Positions 18,887 through 27,777 of a DNA stretch of 64,000 nucleotides are shown here, one piece after another. A program made the position numbers and the translations under genes. The notes beneath the pieces were generated by a model. It worked only from the letters and a program-made list of their open reading frames with translations. It did no database searches and was not told the DNA's origin. Every line of letters begins with the position of its first letter. The stretch's first letter is position 1. The stretch is from Hymenobacter volaticus (lineage in GTDB: Bacteria > Bacteroidota > Bacteroidia > Cytophagales > Hymenobacteraceae). The DNA is taken from contig NZ_CP095061.1 in NCBI RefSeq assembly GCF_022921055.1, positions 154,001 through 218,000 of the forward strand. Reading direction: 5' to 3'.

Positions 18887-18899
18887 GGCGAACCTCTGA

Positions 18900-19112
18900 C
18901 TAACGCGACGCATCTGTCCTGACAGTCTGGTAGATAAAGGTCCTAGCTCCCAAAAGAATAGTAGCACGCAGCTCCAATAGTGACATGCGGCGTGTGCTTA
19001 GAAAAGAGGTAACCGCAGTTGAAACAAAGGCGGCCGCTACGGGCAACACTTGCGAGAAGCTGTTCTTGTAAATGGTTTTGTACTGCTTAACGTACTGAAA
19101 AGTAGGCTGCAT
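18900..19112 (-). CDS. Small hypothetical protein upstream of the 18602 gene
   Basis: A 70-residue ORF (MQPTFQYVKQYKTIYKNSFS...) with one moderately hydrophobic stretch (VLPVAAAFVSTAVTSFL) and a basic tail. Not recognised. Its tight spacing to the next small membrane ORF is the main argument for it; chance cannot be excluded. Confidence 0.35.
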   Translation of the reverse strand: MQPTFQYVKQYKTIYKNSFSQVLPVAAAFVSTAVTSFLSTRRMSLLELRATILLGARTFIYQTVRTDASR

Positions 19113-19490
19113 AATATCACGCTGAGAAAGGGCAAAGAAATAGCTGCACACTTCTGGCAGGAAGTGGCGGCAGGCTGCAAGGTGCCAGTCGTCAGGGTGG
19201 AGTGAGCTTAAAAATAAAAAAAGAGTAAAGGGGTTCTTAATTCAGGTAATCGTAAAGATACGCAAACCACTTTTAGATAGATATGAGCTACTGCTTGCTC
19301 AAGACAGCCTACACGTAGCGCAAAGCTCTCTATCTGCCTCTACATGCAGTTCCACGAGAGCTAACCGCAAAGCAGGTTTGCGATACCAGAATTAGGTTGT
19401 GCGCGGGTATCGGTCGAGCTTTGTGGGACAGATAGGCTTTTGACGTACCCCCGCTGCTCTGAAGTTGCTGGTAACTTTTCTCCTTGCCTT
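19113..19490. other. 378-bp gap before the sigma-54 regulator
   Basis: No gene, hairpin or clear promoter. A TTTG at 19419 and a loose TAggctTTTG just before the regulator may be a poor Bacteroidota promoter, but the spacing between TA and TTTG is wrong. Confidence 0.4.
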
Positions 19491-20843
19491 ATGCCGCACA
19501 ATAGTGTTCTGCTTATCGACGACGAAAACAATCTGCGTCAACTCCTGGGGCGGGTGCTGGAACTGGAGGGCTACACTGTACTTACGGCCTCTAATGCACA
19601 CCGCGGCCTAGAACTATTGCGCGAACACACGCAAGAAATTCTGGTGGTGCTCTCCGACGTGAAGTTGCCCGACGGCCACGGCCTGAGCTTGCTGCCACGC
19701 TACAAAGCCGTGGCCCCGTTGGCCGAGGTAATCCTGATGACGGCCTTCGGCACCATTGCTGACGGCGTGCAGGCCATGAAATCGGGCGCCTTCGACTACC
19801 TGACCAAAGGCGACTCCGACGACCAACTCGTGGTGGTGGTGGAGCGGGCCGCCGAAAAAGCTCGCCTGCAACGCCGCGTAGCCGAGCTGGAAAAACAGCT
19901 GGCCCCGCAGTTCACCTTCGACTCGATGATTGGCAGTTCCGCGCCACTCACCCAAGCCAAGGCCCTAGCCTTGCGGGTAGCGCCAACTAACAGCACGGTG
20001 CTGCTGGAAGGCCCCACGGGCTCGGGCAAGGAATTGTTTGCGCAGGCTATCCATGCGGCCAGTGGGCGCCGCAGCAAGCCGTTTGTGGCCGTCAATTGCA
20101 GTGCCTTTCCCAAAGACTTATTGGAGTCCGAGCTATTTGGCTACCGCAAGGGGGCCTTCACCGGCGCTCTGACCGATAAGCGCGGCTTGATGGAAGAAGC
20201 GAATGGTGGCACGCTGTTTCTGGATGAAATAGGGGAGCTGCCGTTGGAATTGCAGGCCAAACTGCTGCGGGTGCTCGAGACACAGAGCTTCACTAAAATC
20301 GGCGATACCAAGCCCATCCAAGTGAACGTGCGCATTGTAGCCGCCACCAACCGTAACCTCCGCCAGGAAGCCGAAGAAGGCCACTTCCGCTCCGACCTCT
20401 ACTACCGCCTGGCCGTATTTACCGTGGCTGTACCCCCGCTCAACGCCCGTCGCGAGGACATAGCGCCGCTGGCCGAGTATTTCTTGCACTTCTACGCCGC
20501 TAAGCTGCGCAAGCGCCTGCGTGGTATGGAGCCACAAGTACTCACGCAGCTTCAGCGCCACGACTGGCGCGGCAATGTGCGGGAGCTGAAAAACGTGCTG
20601 GAACGCGCCGCCATCCTCGCCGACACCGACACGCTGACTGTAGATGACCTGCCCACTGAGTTTCAGTATTTCGCAACTGGGTCAGTAGCCAATGAGGCCT
20701 CCGACAAAACCCTCCGTGCCCTAGAAAAGCGCCAAATCCGAGCGGTATTGCAAGAAACCGGCGGCAACAAAATGGAAGCCGCCCGCCAACTCGGCATCGG
20801 CACTAAAACCCTCTACCGCAAGATTCAAGAGTATGGGTTGTAG
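19491..20843 (+). CDS. Sigma-54-dependent response regulator (NtrC family), probable kdp regulator
   Basis: A 450-residue three-domain regulator. The receiver domain (1-120) has phosphoacceptor Asp56 (LSDVKLPDGHG) and acidic DDE at 10-12. The AAA+ domain has Walker A GPTGSGKE near 174, the sigma-54 contact loop GAFTGA near 220 and the Walker B segment GGTLFLDEIGELP. The C-terminus (about 420-450) is a Fis-type helix-turn-helix (MEAARQLGIGTKTLYRKIQ). ATG at 19491 starts directly at the receiver domain. It precedes the kdp genes, and the locus has no kdpE; it may therefore be the partner of the histidine kinase at 29111. That pairing is inference. Confidence 0.9.
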   Translation: MPHNSVLLIDDENNLRQLLGRVLELEGYTVLTASNAHRGLELLREHTQEILVVLSDVKLPDGHGLSLLPRYKAVAPLAEVILMTAFGTIADGVQAMKSGAFDYLTKGDSDDQLVVVVERAAEKARLQRRVAELEKQLAPQFTFDSMIGSSAPLTQAKALALRVAPTNSTVLLEGPTGSGKELFAQAIHAASGRRSKPFVAVNCSAFPKDLLESELFGYRKGAFTGALTDKRGLMEEANGGTLFLDEIGELPLELQAKLLRVLETQSFTKIGDTKPIQVNVRIVAATNRNLRQEAEEGHFRSDLYYRLAVFTVAVPPLNARREDIAPLAEYFLHFYAAKLRKRLRGMEPQVLTQLQRHDWRGNVRELKNVLERAAILADTDTLTVDDLPTEFQYFATGSVANEASDKTLRALEKRQIRAVLQETGGNKMEAARQLGIGTKTLYRKIQEYGL

Positions 20844-20993
20844 GATCAGCACGATGTAGAGACGCACACTTCGCGTCTCGGCGTTGAACAACCAACCAGC
20901 CTAATGCAAATCGTCATGCTGAGCATTCTGTACATCAAACAGAGATGAAACACTTGTGTGCCAAGGTCATATAGGTGACGTTGCCAAGCTAAC

Positions 20994-21088
20994 CGTCATG
21001 CTGAGCTTGCCGAAGCATCTCGCGTGCTGATGTTGCAACACAAACCCAACGATTCGCGCGAGATGCTTCGGCTCCGCTCAGCATGACG
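20994..21088. repeat. REP-like palindromic element, copy 1
   Basis: Left arm 20994-21024 (begins CGTCATGCTGAGC, ends GCATCTCGCG) and right arm 21057-21088 (begins CGCGAGATGCTTCGG, ends GCATGACG) pair over about 30 bases around a 32-base loop. Three further copies are at 27671, 28976 and 53736. Confidence 0.85.
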
Positions 21089-21116
21089 TGCCTTTTACAC
21101 GCTGCTCACACAGTTT

Positions 21117-21130
21117 GGAGTTATCTAGGC
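21117..21130 (+). promoter_or_regulatory. Weak sigma-54 promoter candidate upstream of kdp
   Basis: GG at 21117-21118 and GC at 21129-21130 are separated by exactly ten bases (TTGGAG...AGGCT), the essential -24/-12 spacing. The flanking bases match TGGCAC-N5-TTGC poorly. It is worth noting only because a sigma-54 regulator lies just upstream. Confidence 0.2.
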
Positions 21131-21185
21131 TAAACAAAACCAGCACGGGATATGACGCGAAGTGTCGCGTCTCTCTAGTTCACAT

Positions 21186-21234
21186 ACCGGGTTATTCTGA
21201 CCGACGCACCGGGTCAGAATGACCCGGTTTTTTT
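21186..21234 (+). terminator. Strong intrinsic terminator ahead of the kdp genes
   Basis: ACCGGGTTATTCTGACC (21186-21202) pairs with GGTCAGAATGACCCGGT (21212-21228), with one G-T pair, and is followed by a run of Ts. It closes off transcription from the sigma-54 regulator, or could attenuate transcription entering kdp if the kdp promoter lies upstream. Confidence 0.85.
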
Positions 21235-21262
21235 GTGCGCGCATGTTTTAATAGACGTTCTG

Positions 21263-21469
21263 ATGAAAATTTATTCATTGATAATCAGCGTGATATATGA
21301 TAAAGAGCAAGGGGGGACGCAAATCGGGTCGGGATTGGCAAGTGGGAATGCGCACGTCAACAATCTGGCACTTATGGCACCTGCTCTTATGATTCCCTTG
21401 CTTACCGCCGCCGGCTGCGCTGGCTTCTGGCTCTTCTTTAAATCCGTCAAGTTTTTCGACCACATCTAG
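21263..21469 (+). CDS. Small membrane protein at the head of the kdp operon
   Basis: A 68-residue ORF from ATG at 21263, 28 bases after the terminator. It has an N-terminal hydrophobic start (MKIYSLIISVIY), a polar stretch with GGTQIGSGLASGNAH, then a long hydrophobic helix (LMAPALMIPLLTAAGCAGFWLFF) and KSVKFFDHI. It ends 15 bases before kdpF. No family recognised. Its position and helix suggest a membrane accessory of Kdp. Confidence 0.5.
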   Translation: MKIYSLIISVIYDKEQGGTQIGSGLASGNAHVNNLALMAPALMIPLLTAAGCAGFWLFFKSVKFFDHI

Positions 21470-21487
21470 CTCCGGCTCTTCCTCATG

Positions 21488-21565
21488 ATGATTGCCCTCT
21501 TTGTCTTGTCGCTGGCCGTGTTTGGCTACCTGATTTACGTGCTGCTCAAGCCCGAACGATTCTAA
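21488..21565 (+). CDS. kdpF: KdpF, small subunit of the potassium-transporting ATPase
   Basis: A 25-residue peptide (ATG at 21488, or 21485 for one extra Met) that is a single membrane helix, MIALFVLSLAVFGYLIYVLL, ending KPERF. The size, the helix and the KPERF-type end match KdpF, which stabilises the KdpABC complex. It lies 82 bases before kdpA. It is too short for usual gene finding, but the family match and position make it convincing. Confidence 0.85.
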   Translation: MIALFVLSLAVFGYLIYVLLKPERF

Positions 21566-21647
21566 CTTTTTGAGTTGCCCACGAGGAAGCGCCCTGGCCG
21601 CTACTGCCTCATTGAAACCGGCAACCAGCCCCGCATTTTCAACTGAT

Positions 21648-23348
21648 ATGAATTCTGAACTATTGGGCATCATCGGCATCTACTTGCTGACGTTGGTGCT
21701 AGCCATTCCGCTGGGCCGTTATCTGGCGCGCGTGTTCAAAGGCGAAAAGAACGCCCTGGATTTTTTAGCTCCTCTCGAACGGGGTGTGTTTCGCCTTTCC
21801 GGCATTGATGCCAAGCGCGACATGACGTGGCAGCAGCATATGGTGGCGCTGCTGACCATCAACCTGGTGTGGTTCCTGCTAGCCATGGTGGTGCTGTGCA
21901 CGCAGGGCGCCTTGCCACTCAACCCCGACGGCAACCCCTCCATGACCCCCGATCTGGCGTTCAATACGGCCATTTCGTTTCTGGTGAACTGCAACTTGCA
22001 GCACTACTCCGGCGAATCGGGGCTGAGCTACCTCTCGCAGATTGTGGTTATCACCTTCCTGCAATTCGTGTCGGCGGCTACGGGTATTGCCGCGGCGGTG
22101 GTGGTCATCAACGCCTTGCAAACCCGCACCACCGACAAACTAGGCAACTTTTACGACTACTTCGTGAAGAGCATCACGCGTCTGCTGCTGCCGGGCTCCA
22201 TCGTGGTGGCCCTGATTCTCGTGTTCAATGGCACCCCCATGACGTTGCAAGGCAAGCAGCAGCTTGTAACCGTGCAGGGCGATTCGGTGGCCGTGTCGCG
22301 CGGGCCAGTGGCGGCTATGGTGGCTATTAAGGAGCTGGGTACCAATGGGGGCGGCTTCTTCGGGGCCAACTCAGCGCACCCGCTCGAAAACCCCAACTAC
22401 CTCACCAACGCCACCGAAAACATTGCCCTGACTGTCATCCCGATGGCCATGATTTTCGCGCTGGGCTTCTACCTGAAGCGCCGCCGCTTGTCGCTGATGA
22501 TTTTCGGGGTGATGACCATCGGCTTCGTGGCGCTGCTGGGCCCAACCGTGTATTATGAGCTGCACGGCAACCCCGCCATCAGCCACATGGGCATCGACCA
22601 GAGCTTGGGCGCGCTGGAAGGCAAGGAAATGCGCTTCGGTGCGGCGGCGTCCGCCTACTGGTCTATCACTAATACGGTTATCAGCTGCGGCTCCATCAAC
22701 TCCATGCACGATTCGTTCATGCCGATTTCGGGGATGAGCCAGCTGCTGGGCATGATGACCAACGCCTTTTACGGGGGCTGCGGCGTGGGCTTGCTCAACT
22801 TCTTCGCCTACCTCATCATTGCCGTGTTCGTGGCCGGGCTGATGGTGGGCCGCACGCCCGAGTTCTTGGGCAAGAAGATTGAAGCCCGCGAAATGAAAAT
22901 TGCCGTCATCGTGACGCTGCTGCACCCGCTGCTGATTTTAGCGGGCACGGCGCTAGCCGCGCACACCTACGTGGGCAACCCCACCGAATACGCCGGCTGG
23001 CTGGCCAACCCTAGCTACCACGGCTTCTCGGAAATGCTCTACGAGTACACGTCCTCGGCTGCCAACAACGGCTCGGGCTTCGAGGGGCTCGGCGACAACA
23101 CGCCGTTCTGGAACATTACCACCGGCGTGGTGCTGCTTTTATCACGGTACCTGCCAATCATCGGGCCGGTAGCCATTGCTGGCCTACTGGCCCGCAAGAA
23201 ATACACCCCCGAAGGCGTCGGCACCCTGCCCGCCGACACGGCCACTTTCGGGGTGATGGTGCTGGCTGTCATCGTCATCATTGCCGCCCTGGCTTTCTTC
23301 CCCGCCCTGGCGCTAGGCCCGCTGGCCGAACATTTCTCGCTGTATTAA
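21648..23348 (+). CDS. kdpA: Potassium-transporting ATPase subunit A
   Basis: A 566-residue channel-like subunit that binds potassium and passes it through the membrane. About ten membrane helices are visible, with the repeated selectivity-filter-like loops: SFLVNCNLQHYSGESGLSY, ELGTNGGGFFGANSAHP, NSMHDSFMPISGM and NNGSGFEGLGDNTPFWN. These are the KdpA signatures. ATG at 21648 gives the normal family start (MNSELLGIIGIYLL). Operon with kdpF, kdpB and kdpC. Confidence 0.96.
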   Translation: MNSELLGIIGIYLLTLVLAIPLGRYLARVFKGEKNALDFLAPLERGVFRLSGIDAKRDMTWQQHMVALLTINLVWFLLAMVVLCTQGALPLNPDGNPSMTPDLAFNTAISFLVNCNLQHYSGESGLSYLSQIVVITFLQFVSAATGIAAAVVVINALQTRTTDKLGNFYDYFVKSITRLLLPGSIVVALILVFNGTPMTLQGKQQLVTVQGDSVAVSRGPVAAMVAIKELGTNGGGFFGANSAHPLENPNYLTNATENIALTVIPMAMIFALGFYLKRRRLSLMIFGVMTIGFVALLGPTVYYELHGNPAISHMGIDQSLGALEGKEMRFGAAASAYWSITNTVISCGSINSMHDSFMPISGMSQLLGMMTNAFYGGCGVGLLNFFAYLIIAVFVAGLMVGRTPEFLGKKIEAREMKIAVIVTLLHPLLILAGTALAAHTYVGNPTEYAGWLANPSYHGFSEMLYEYTSSAANNGSGFEGLGDNTPFWNITTGVVLLLSRYLPIIGPVAIAGLLARKKYTPEGVGTLPADTATFGVMVLAVIVIIAALAFFPALALGPLAEHFSLY

Positions 23349-23461
23349 GCAGCTAGAAGACAGGAGTTAAGAGCTAGGATTTCAGCTGCTCCTCTCCGTC
23401 ACTTTCGTTTCCTGTACTTCTCTTCTAGCTCCTAGCTTCCAGCTTCTGGCTCCTTTAAAAA

Positions 23462-25507
23462 ATGGCTTCCAAATCTCAATCCTTATTTCAACCCGAGCTG
23501 CTATCCGAAGCTGTGAAACAGGCTTTCGTGAAGCTCGACCCGCGCATCATGTTCCGCAATCCGGTGATGTTCACTGTGGAAGTCGGGACGGTGGTGATGC
23601 TGCTCGTGACGCTTGGGCTGCTGGTGCAACCTGATGCCGCGCAAGGCAGCTTCGGTTACAATTTCACCGTGTTTCTGGTGTTGTTCCTGACCTTGCTGTT
23701 CGCCAATTTCGCCGAGGCCATTGCCGAAGCCCGCGGCAAAGCGCAAGCCGAAACCCTGCGCAAAACCCGCGAAGAAACCCCTGCCCGCGTCATCGACCAG
23801 AACGGCAACATCACCTCCGTTAGCTCCTCGCAGCTCCAGAAAGGGCAGGAGTTCATCGTCGAAGCCGGCGAAATCATTCCCACCGACGGCGAGATTATCG
23901 AGGGACTAGCTACCATTGATGAGTCGGCTATTACCGGCGAATCGGCCCCGGTGATTCGGGAAGCGGGCGGCGACAAATCCTCGGTGACGGGTGGCACCAA
24001 GGTGCTGTCGGACCGGATTCGGGTGGTGGTGACGACGGCACCCGGCGAATCGTTTCTGGACAAGATGATTGCGCTGGTGGAAGGCGCGTCGCGGCAGAAA
24101 ACGCCCAACGAAATTGCCCTCACTATTCTGCTGGCGGGCTTCACGCTGGTGTTCGTGATTGTGTGCGTAACCCTGGCGCCGTTTGCCGATTACTCGAAAA
24201 CGCCCATTGCCATTTCCGCCTTCATTGCACTGTTCGTGTGCTTGATTCCGACCACCATTGGCGGTTTGCTCTCGGCCATCGGTATTGCGGGCATGGACCG
24301 GGCGTTGCGCGCCAACGTCATCACCAAAAGCGGCAAAGCCGTGGAAACGGCCGGCGACATCGACGTACTGCTGCTCGACAAAACCGGCACCATCACCATC
24401 GGCAACCGCAAAGCCACCCACTTCTGGCCCGCGCCGGGTGTCGATGAGCGGCAGTTCATTGAGTTTGCCACCGTGTCGTCGCTCTCCGACGACACGCCCG
24501 AAGGCAAATCCATTGTGGAGTTGGCCCGCGAAAAACAAGTGGACCCGCAAGCCTTGCGTAGCCGCTTGGAGGGTGCCGAACTCATCAAGTTCACGGCCGA
24601 AACCCGCAGCAGCGGCGTAACGCTCGCCAACGGCACCCGCATCCGCAAGGGCGCTTCCGATGCCATCCGCCAGCTTGCCGTGAAAGCCAACCAGCCCTTC
24701 CCGCAGGAAGTAACGCAGCGCACCGACGCCGTAGCCAGCAACGGTGGTACGCCGCTGGTCGTCAGTGAAAACGACCGGGTGCTGGGCGTGGTGGAGCTGC
24801 AAGACATCATCAAGCCGGGTATTCAGGAACGGTTTGAGCGCCTGCGCAAAATGGGCATCAAGACCGTGATGGTCACCGGCGACAACCCGCTCACAGCCAA
24901 GTTTATTGCCGAAAAATCGGGGGTTGACGACTTCATTGCCGAAGCCAAGCCCGAGGATAAAATGACCTATATCCGCAACGAGCAACAGCAAGGCAAACTA
25001 GTAGCCATGATGGGCGACGGCACCAACGACGCGCCCGCCCTGGCCCAAGCCGACGTGGGAGTGGCCATGAACTCCGGTACCCAAGCCGCCAAAGAAGCCG
25101 GCAACATGGTCGACCTCGACAACGACCCCACCAAGCTCATCGAGGTAGTGGAAATCGGCAAACAGCTGCTCATGACCCGCGGCACGCTCACCACCTTCAG
25201 CATCGCCAACGACGTGGCCAAGTACTTCGCCATCGTGCCAGCCTTGTTTATGGTCGCCATTCCGGCCCTTGGCGCCCTGAATATCATGGGGCTGAAGTCG
25301 CCGCAGTCGGCCATCCTGAGCGCCGTAATTTTCAATGCCATCATCATCCCGGCCCTGGTGCCGCTGGCCCTGCGCGGCGTGGCTTACAAACCCATTGGCG
25401 CCTCCGCTTTACTGCGCCGCAACCTGCTCATCTACGGCCTCGGCGGCGTCATTGTCCCCTTCATCGGCATTAAGCTAATTGACTTGGTGGTGGGGGTGTT
25501 CCTGTAG
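23462..25507 (+). CDS. kdpB: Potassium-transporting ATPase subunit B (P-type ATPase)
   Basis: A 681-residue type IA P-type ATPase that drives Kdp. Asp306 in DKTGT is the phosphorylated residue; the actuator loop TGES lies near 160, the nucleotide-binding KGAS and the hinge [16 protein letters not shown] near 515-530 are intact. Membrane helices flank the cytoplasmic domains as usual. ATG at 23462 starts [15 protein letters not shown] 113-base gap with small inverted repeats of CTAGAAG/CTTCTAG type separates it from kdpA. Confidence 0.97.
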   Translation: MASKSQSLFQPELLSEAVKQAFVKLDPRIMFRNPVMFTVEVGTVVMLLVTLGLLVQPDAAQGSFGYNFTVFLVLFLTLLFANFAEAIAEARGKAQAETLRKTREETPARVIDQNGNITSVSSSQLQKGQEFIVEAGEIIPTDGEIIEGLATIDESAITGESAPVIREAGGDKSSVTGGTKVLSDRIRVVVTTAPGESFLDKMIALVEGASRQKTPNEIALTILLAGFTLVFVIVCVTLAPFADYSKTPIAISAFIALFVCLIPTTIGGLLSAIGIAGMDRALRANVITKSGKAVETAGDIDVLLLDKTGTITIGNRKATHFWPAPGVDERQFIEFATVSSLSDDTPEGKSIVELAREKQVDPQALRSRLEGAELIKFTAETRSSGVTLANGTRIRKGASDAIRQLAVKANQPFPQEVTQRTDAVASNGGTPLVVSENDRVLGVVELQDIIKPGIQERFERLRKMGIKTVMVTGDNPLTAKFIAEKSGVDDFIAEAKPEDKMTYIRNEQQQGKLVAMMGDGTNDAPALAQADVGVAMNSGTQAAKEAGNMVDLDNDPTKLIEVVEIGKQLLMTRGTLTTFSIANDVAKYFAIVPALFMVAIPALGALNIMGLKSPQSAILSAVIFNAIIIPALVPLALRGVAYKPIGASALLRRNLLIYGLGGVIVPFIGIKLIDLVVGVFL

Positions 25508-25801
25508 CTATTAGAACATCAAACTTCTCTCCTCAAATGAGGAAGAGACGCGGCGCAGCCGCCGCAGGAGTGGTTGACATCGTTGCGGAGGGAGTTTGTA
25601 ATGAACGACCCGGCAGCGCGATTCAACTGCCAAATGAAACAACAATTCAGTTTTCCGCCGATTCAGTCACAAGTCGTTCAAACGGCTTCACCACCCCGCC
25701 CTCCGGGCACCCCTCCTTGAAAGAAGGAGGGGAACTAGCTTCTAGTCTTAGCTCATCGGGCTAACCGATTCTAGCTCCAAACTCCTTGCTTCTACCTTCT
25801 C
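25508..25801. repeat. Repeat-rich spacer between kdpB and kdpC
   Basis: No gene. It holds two hairpins: CTCTCCTC-AAAT-GAGGAAGAG near 25530 and CCCCTCCTT-GAAA-GAAGGAGGGG near 25710, with the GC-rich GCGGCGCAGCCGCCGC palindrome between. Such a long spacer inside a kdp operon is unusual and looks like an inserted small non-coding repeat. Confidence 0.5.
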
Positions 25802-26377
25802 ATGAAAAATAACCTGCTTCCTGCTTTTCGTCTTTCCCTTGCCATGCTTGTGCTGTGCTGTGTGGTGTACCCCGCTATTGTGTGGGGCGCGGCGCAACTC
25901 TCGCCGGGTAAGGGGGAGGGCGTACAAGTGAGTCATAAAGGCCGCGTGGTGGGCTTCGCCAACGTCGGCCAGAAATTCGACCGGCCTGAGTACTTCAACA
26001 CCCGCCCTTCCGCCGTGGACTACAACGCCAGCGGCTCGGCTGGCTCCAACAAAGGCCCGAGCAACCCCGAATACCTAAAAGAAGTGCAGACCCGGGCCGG
26101 CGCTTTCTTGCAGCAAAACCCAACGGTAACGCGCAACCAAGTACCGGCCGAGCTAGTTACGGCCAGCGGTTCGGGCCTCGATCCGCACTTGTCGCCAGCC
26201 GGGGCGTATGCGCAAGTGGAGCGGATTGCTCGTCTGCGAAACTTGCCAGTGGAGCGGGTTCGGGAGCTGGTAAAGAGCCACATCGACGAGCCTATCATTG
26301 TGTTCTTTGGTCCGGCCACTGTGAACGTATTGCGCCTAAACTTGGCCCTGGATGAATTGGCGCCGATTCGCCGCTAA
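25802..26377 (+). CDS. kdpC: Potassium-transporting ATPase subunit C
   Basis: A 191-residue subunit with one N-terminal membrane anchor (LAMLVLCCVVYPAIVWGAAQL) and a soluble domain. KdpC signatures are present: GQKFDRPEYFNTRPSAVDYNA, SGSNKGPSN-like AGSNKGPSNPEYL, TASGSGLDPHLSP and the C-terminal VNVLRLNLALDEL. It assists ATP binding by KdpB. ATG at 25802. Confidence 0.96.
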   Translation: MKNNLLPAFRLSLAMLVLCCVVYPAIVWGAAQLSPGKGEGVQVSHKGRVVGFANVGQKFDRPEYFNTRPSAVDYNASGSAGSNKGPSNPEYLKEVQTRAGAFLQQNPTVTRNQVPAELVTASGSGLDPHLSPAGAYAQVERIARLRNLPVERVRELVKSHIDEPIIVFFGPATVNVLRLNLALDELAPIRR

Positions 26378-26501
26378 CCAGGGGCGGGCCGCCGCAGTAT
26401 AGGCCACTTCCTCGACGCTTTACTTGAAAAAACTAGTTTGCCTGTCAGTCGGCAGAAAAACCGCTAATCCTACTTCGCCTCGCAACAGCAGGTGCTCCTT
26501 C

Positions 26502-27647
26502 ATGAACCACGTATTGACCTTGGGCCTCGCCCTTACTGCCACTGCCGCCGCTACTAGCCCTGTGCTGGCGCAAACCACTCCCGTAACCGATACCACGCAA
26601 GTAGTGCCGCCGCAAGTTGCGCCTGCCGAAGCCACGCCCAACCCGCTGACTTTCTATGGCTTTGTAGATGGCTACTACGGCTACGATTTCAAGCACGCCG
26701 ACACCCAAGACCGGCCAGGTTTCCTGTACTCGCACGACCGGCAAAACGAGTTTACCGTCAACAACGCCATCATCGGGATGCGCTACGACAACGGGCAGGT
26801 GCGCGGGGCCTTGGGGCTGCATGCCGGCACGTACGTAGCCGCCAACTACGCTGCCGAAGACCAGGTATTCAAGCACATCTACGAAGCCTACGCCGGTTTC
26901 CGGCCGTTCGAGAAGGCGTGGCTGGATGCCGGTATTTTCGGCTCGCACATCGGCTTCGAGTCGGCCATCAGCAAAGACAACTGGACGCTGACCCGCTCCC
27001 TAATGGCCGAAAACTCGCCGTACTACGAAGCCGGGGTGCGCTTCACCTACGAGGTTGACCCCAAGCTAACCCTGACCGGACTGGTACTCAACGGCTGGCA
27101 AAACATCCGCGAAAACAACCAGAAAAAGGCCATTGGCACCCAAATTCAGTGGAAGCCCACCGATAAGCTGCTTATCAACAGCAGCACGTTCTACGGCAAC
27201 GAGCAACCCCAAGACCTAGCCCGGCGCCGCCGCTACTTCCACGATTTCTATGCTTCCTACGCCGCCACCGACCGGCTGAGCTTGGCTGTGGTGTTCGACG
27301 TAGGCAAGCAGGAACGCGCCCAAGACGGTCGCAAAGACGACACCTGGCACACCGGCGCCGCCTTCGTGCGCTACAAGCTAGCCGATAAATGGAGCACCAC
27401 CCTGCGCGGCGAGTACTACAACGCCGACCGGGGCGTCATCATCAACTCGATTTCGCCGGTAGCTTCCGACCAAGATTTGAAAATACGGGCCGCCTCTCTC
27501 AACCTCGATTACGCGCCCACTAGCAACGTGGTAGTACGCATCGAAGGCCGCGGCTTCCGTTCCCCTCAGCCCTTCCTAACCGACCGAAACGACCAACCCA
27601 CCGACAACTACGGCAACATCACATCGAGCATTGCCATATCGTTTTAA
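26502..27647 (+). CDS. Outer-membrane beta-barrel (porin-like) protein of the kdp locus
   Basis: A 381-residue exported barrel protein. A signal peptide (1-23, ending SPVLAQ) follows ATG at 26502; the mature part opens with NPLTFYGFVDGYYGYDF, contains alternating aromatic strand segments throughout, and ends in a phenylalanine (ITSSIAISF), the usual outer-membrane insertion signal. It resembles BBP2_2-type barrels of Bacteroidota. Placed between kdpC and kdpD, it may let potassium cross the outer membrane; that is inference from position only. Confidence 0.82.
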   Translation: MNHVLTLGLALTATAAATSPVLAQTTPVTDTTQVVPPQVAPAEATPNPLTFYGFVDGYYGYDFKHADTQDRPGFLYSHDRQNEFTVNNAIIGMRYDNGQVRGALGLHAGTYVAANYAAEDQVFKHIYEAYAGFRPFEKAWLDAGIFGSHIGFESAISKDNWTLTRSLMAENSPYYEAGVRFTYEVDPKLTLTGLVLNGWQNIRENNQKKAIGTQIQWKPTDKLLINSSTFYGNEQPQDLARRRRYFHDFYASYAATDRLSLAVVFDVGKQERAQDGRKDDTWHTGAAFVRYKLADKWSTTLRGEYYNADRGVIINSISPVASDQDLKIRAASLNLDYAPTSNVVVRIEGRGFRSPQPFLTDRNDQPTDNYGNITSSIAISF

Positions 27648-27670
27648 TCGATATAAGTAATTACATAGAA

Positions 27671-27755
27671 CGTCATTCCGAGCTTGTCGAGGAATCTCGC
27701 GTGCTGATGTTAGAATAGTAGTCCTGACGTCAGCACGCGGGATGCTTCGCATGAC
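27671..27755. repeat. REP-like palindromic element, copy 2 (imperfect)
   Basis: Left part CGTCATTCCGAGC...ATCTCGCGTGCTGA (27671-27707) and a shortened right part from TCAGCACGCGGGATGCTTCGCATGACCG (split at 27730-27755). The right arm lacks the outer CTGAGC block. It lies between the barrel gene and kdpD and contains a spurious upstream ATG. Confidence 0.75.
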
Positions 27756-27777
27756 CGTTGAAAACGAAACCCACTTT

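Larger units (their letters stand above)
20858..21174. repeat. Nested inverted-repeat block between the regulator and kdp
   Basis: Outer arms: 20858-20877 (AGAGACGCACACTTCGCGTC) and 21154-21174 are inverted copies differing by one inserted base. Inside lies a REP-like palindrome (20994-21088). No ORF is present. The layout suggests a small non-coding mobile element or two nested dispersed repeats. Confidence 0.65.

Noticed and set aside
23906..24991. 361-codon open frame antisense to kdpB
   Set aside because: His/Gly/Arg-rich translation with no domain; it mirrors the GC-biased codons of kdpB, which is certain.
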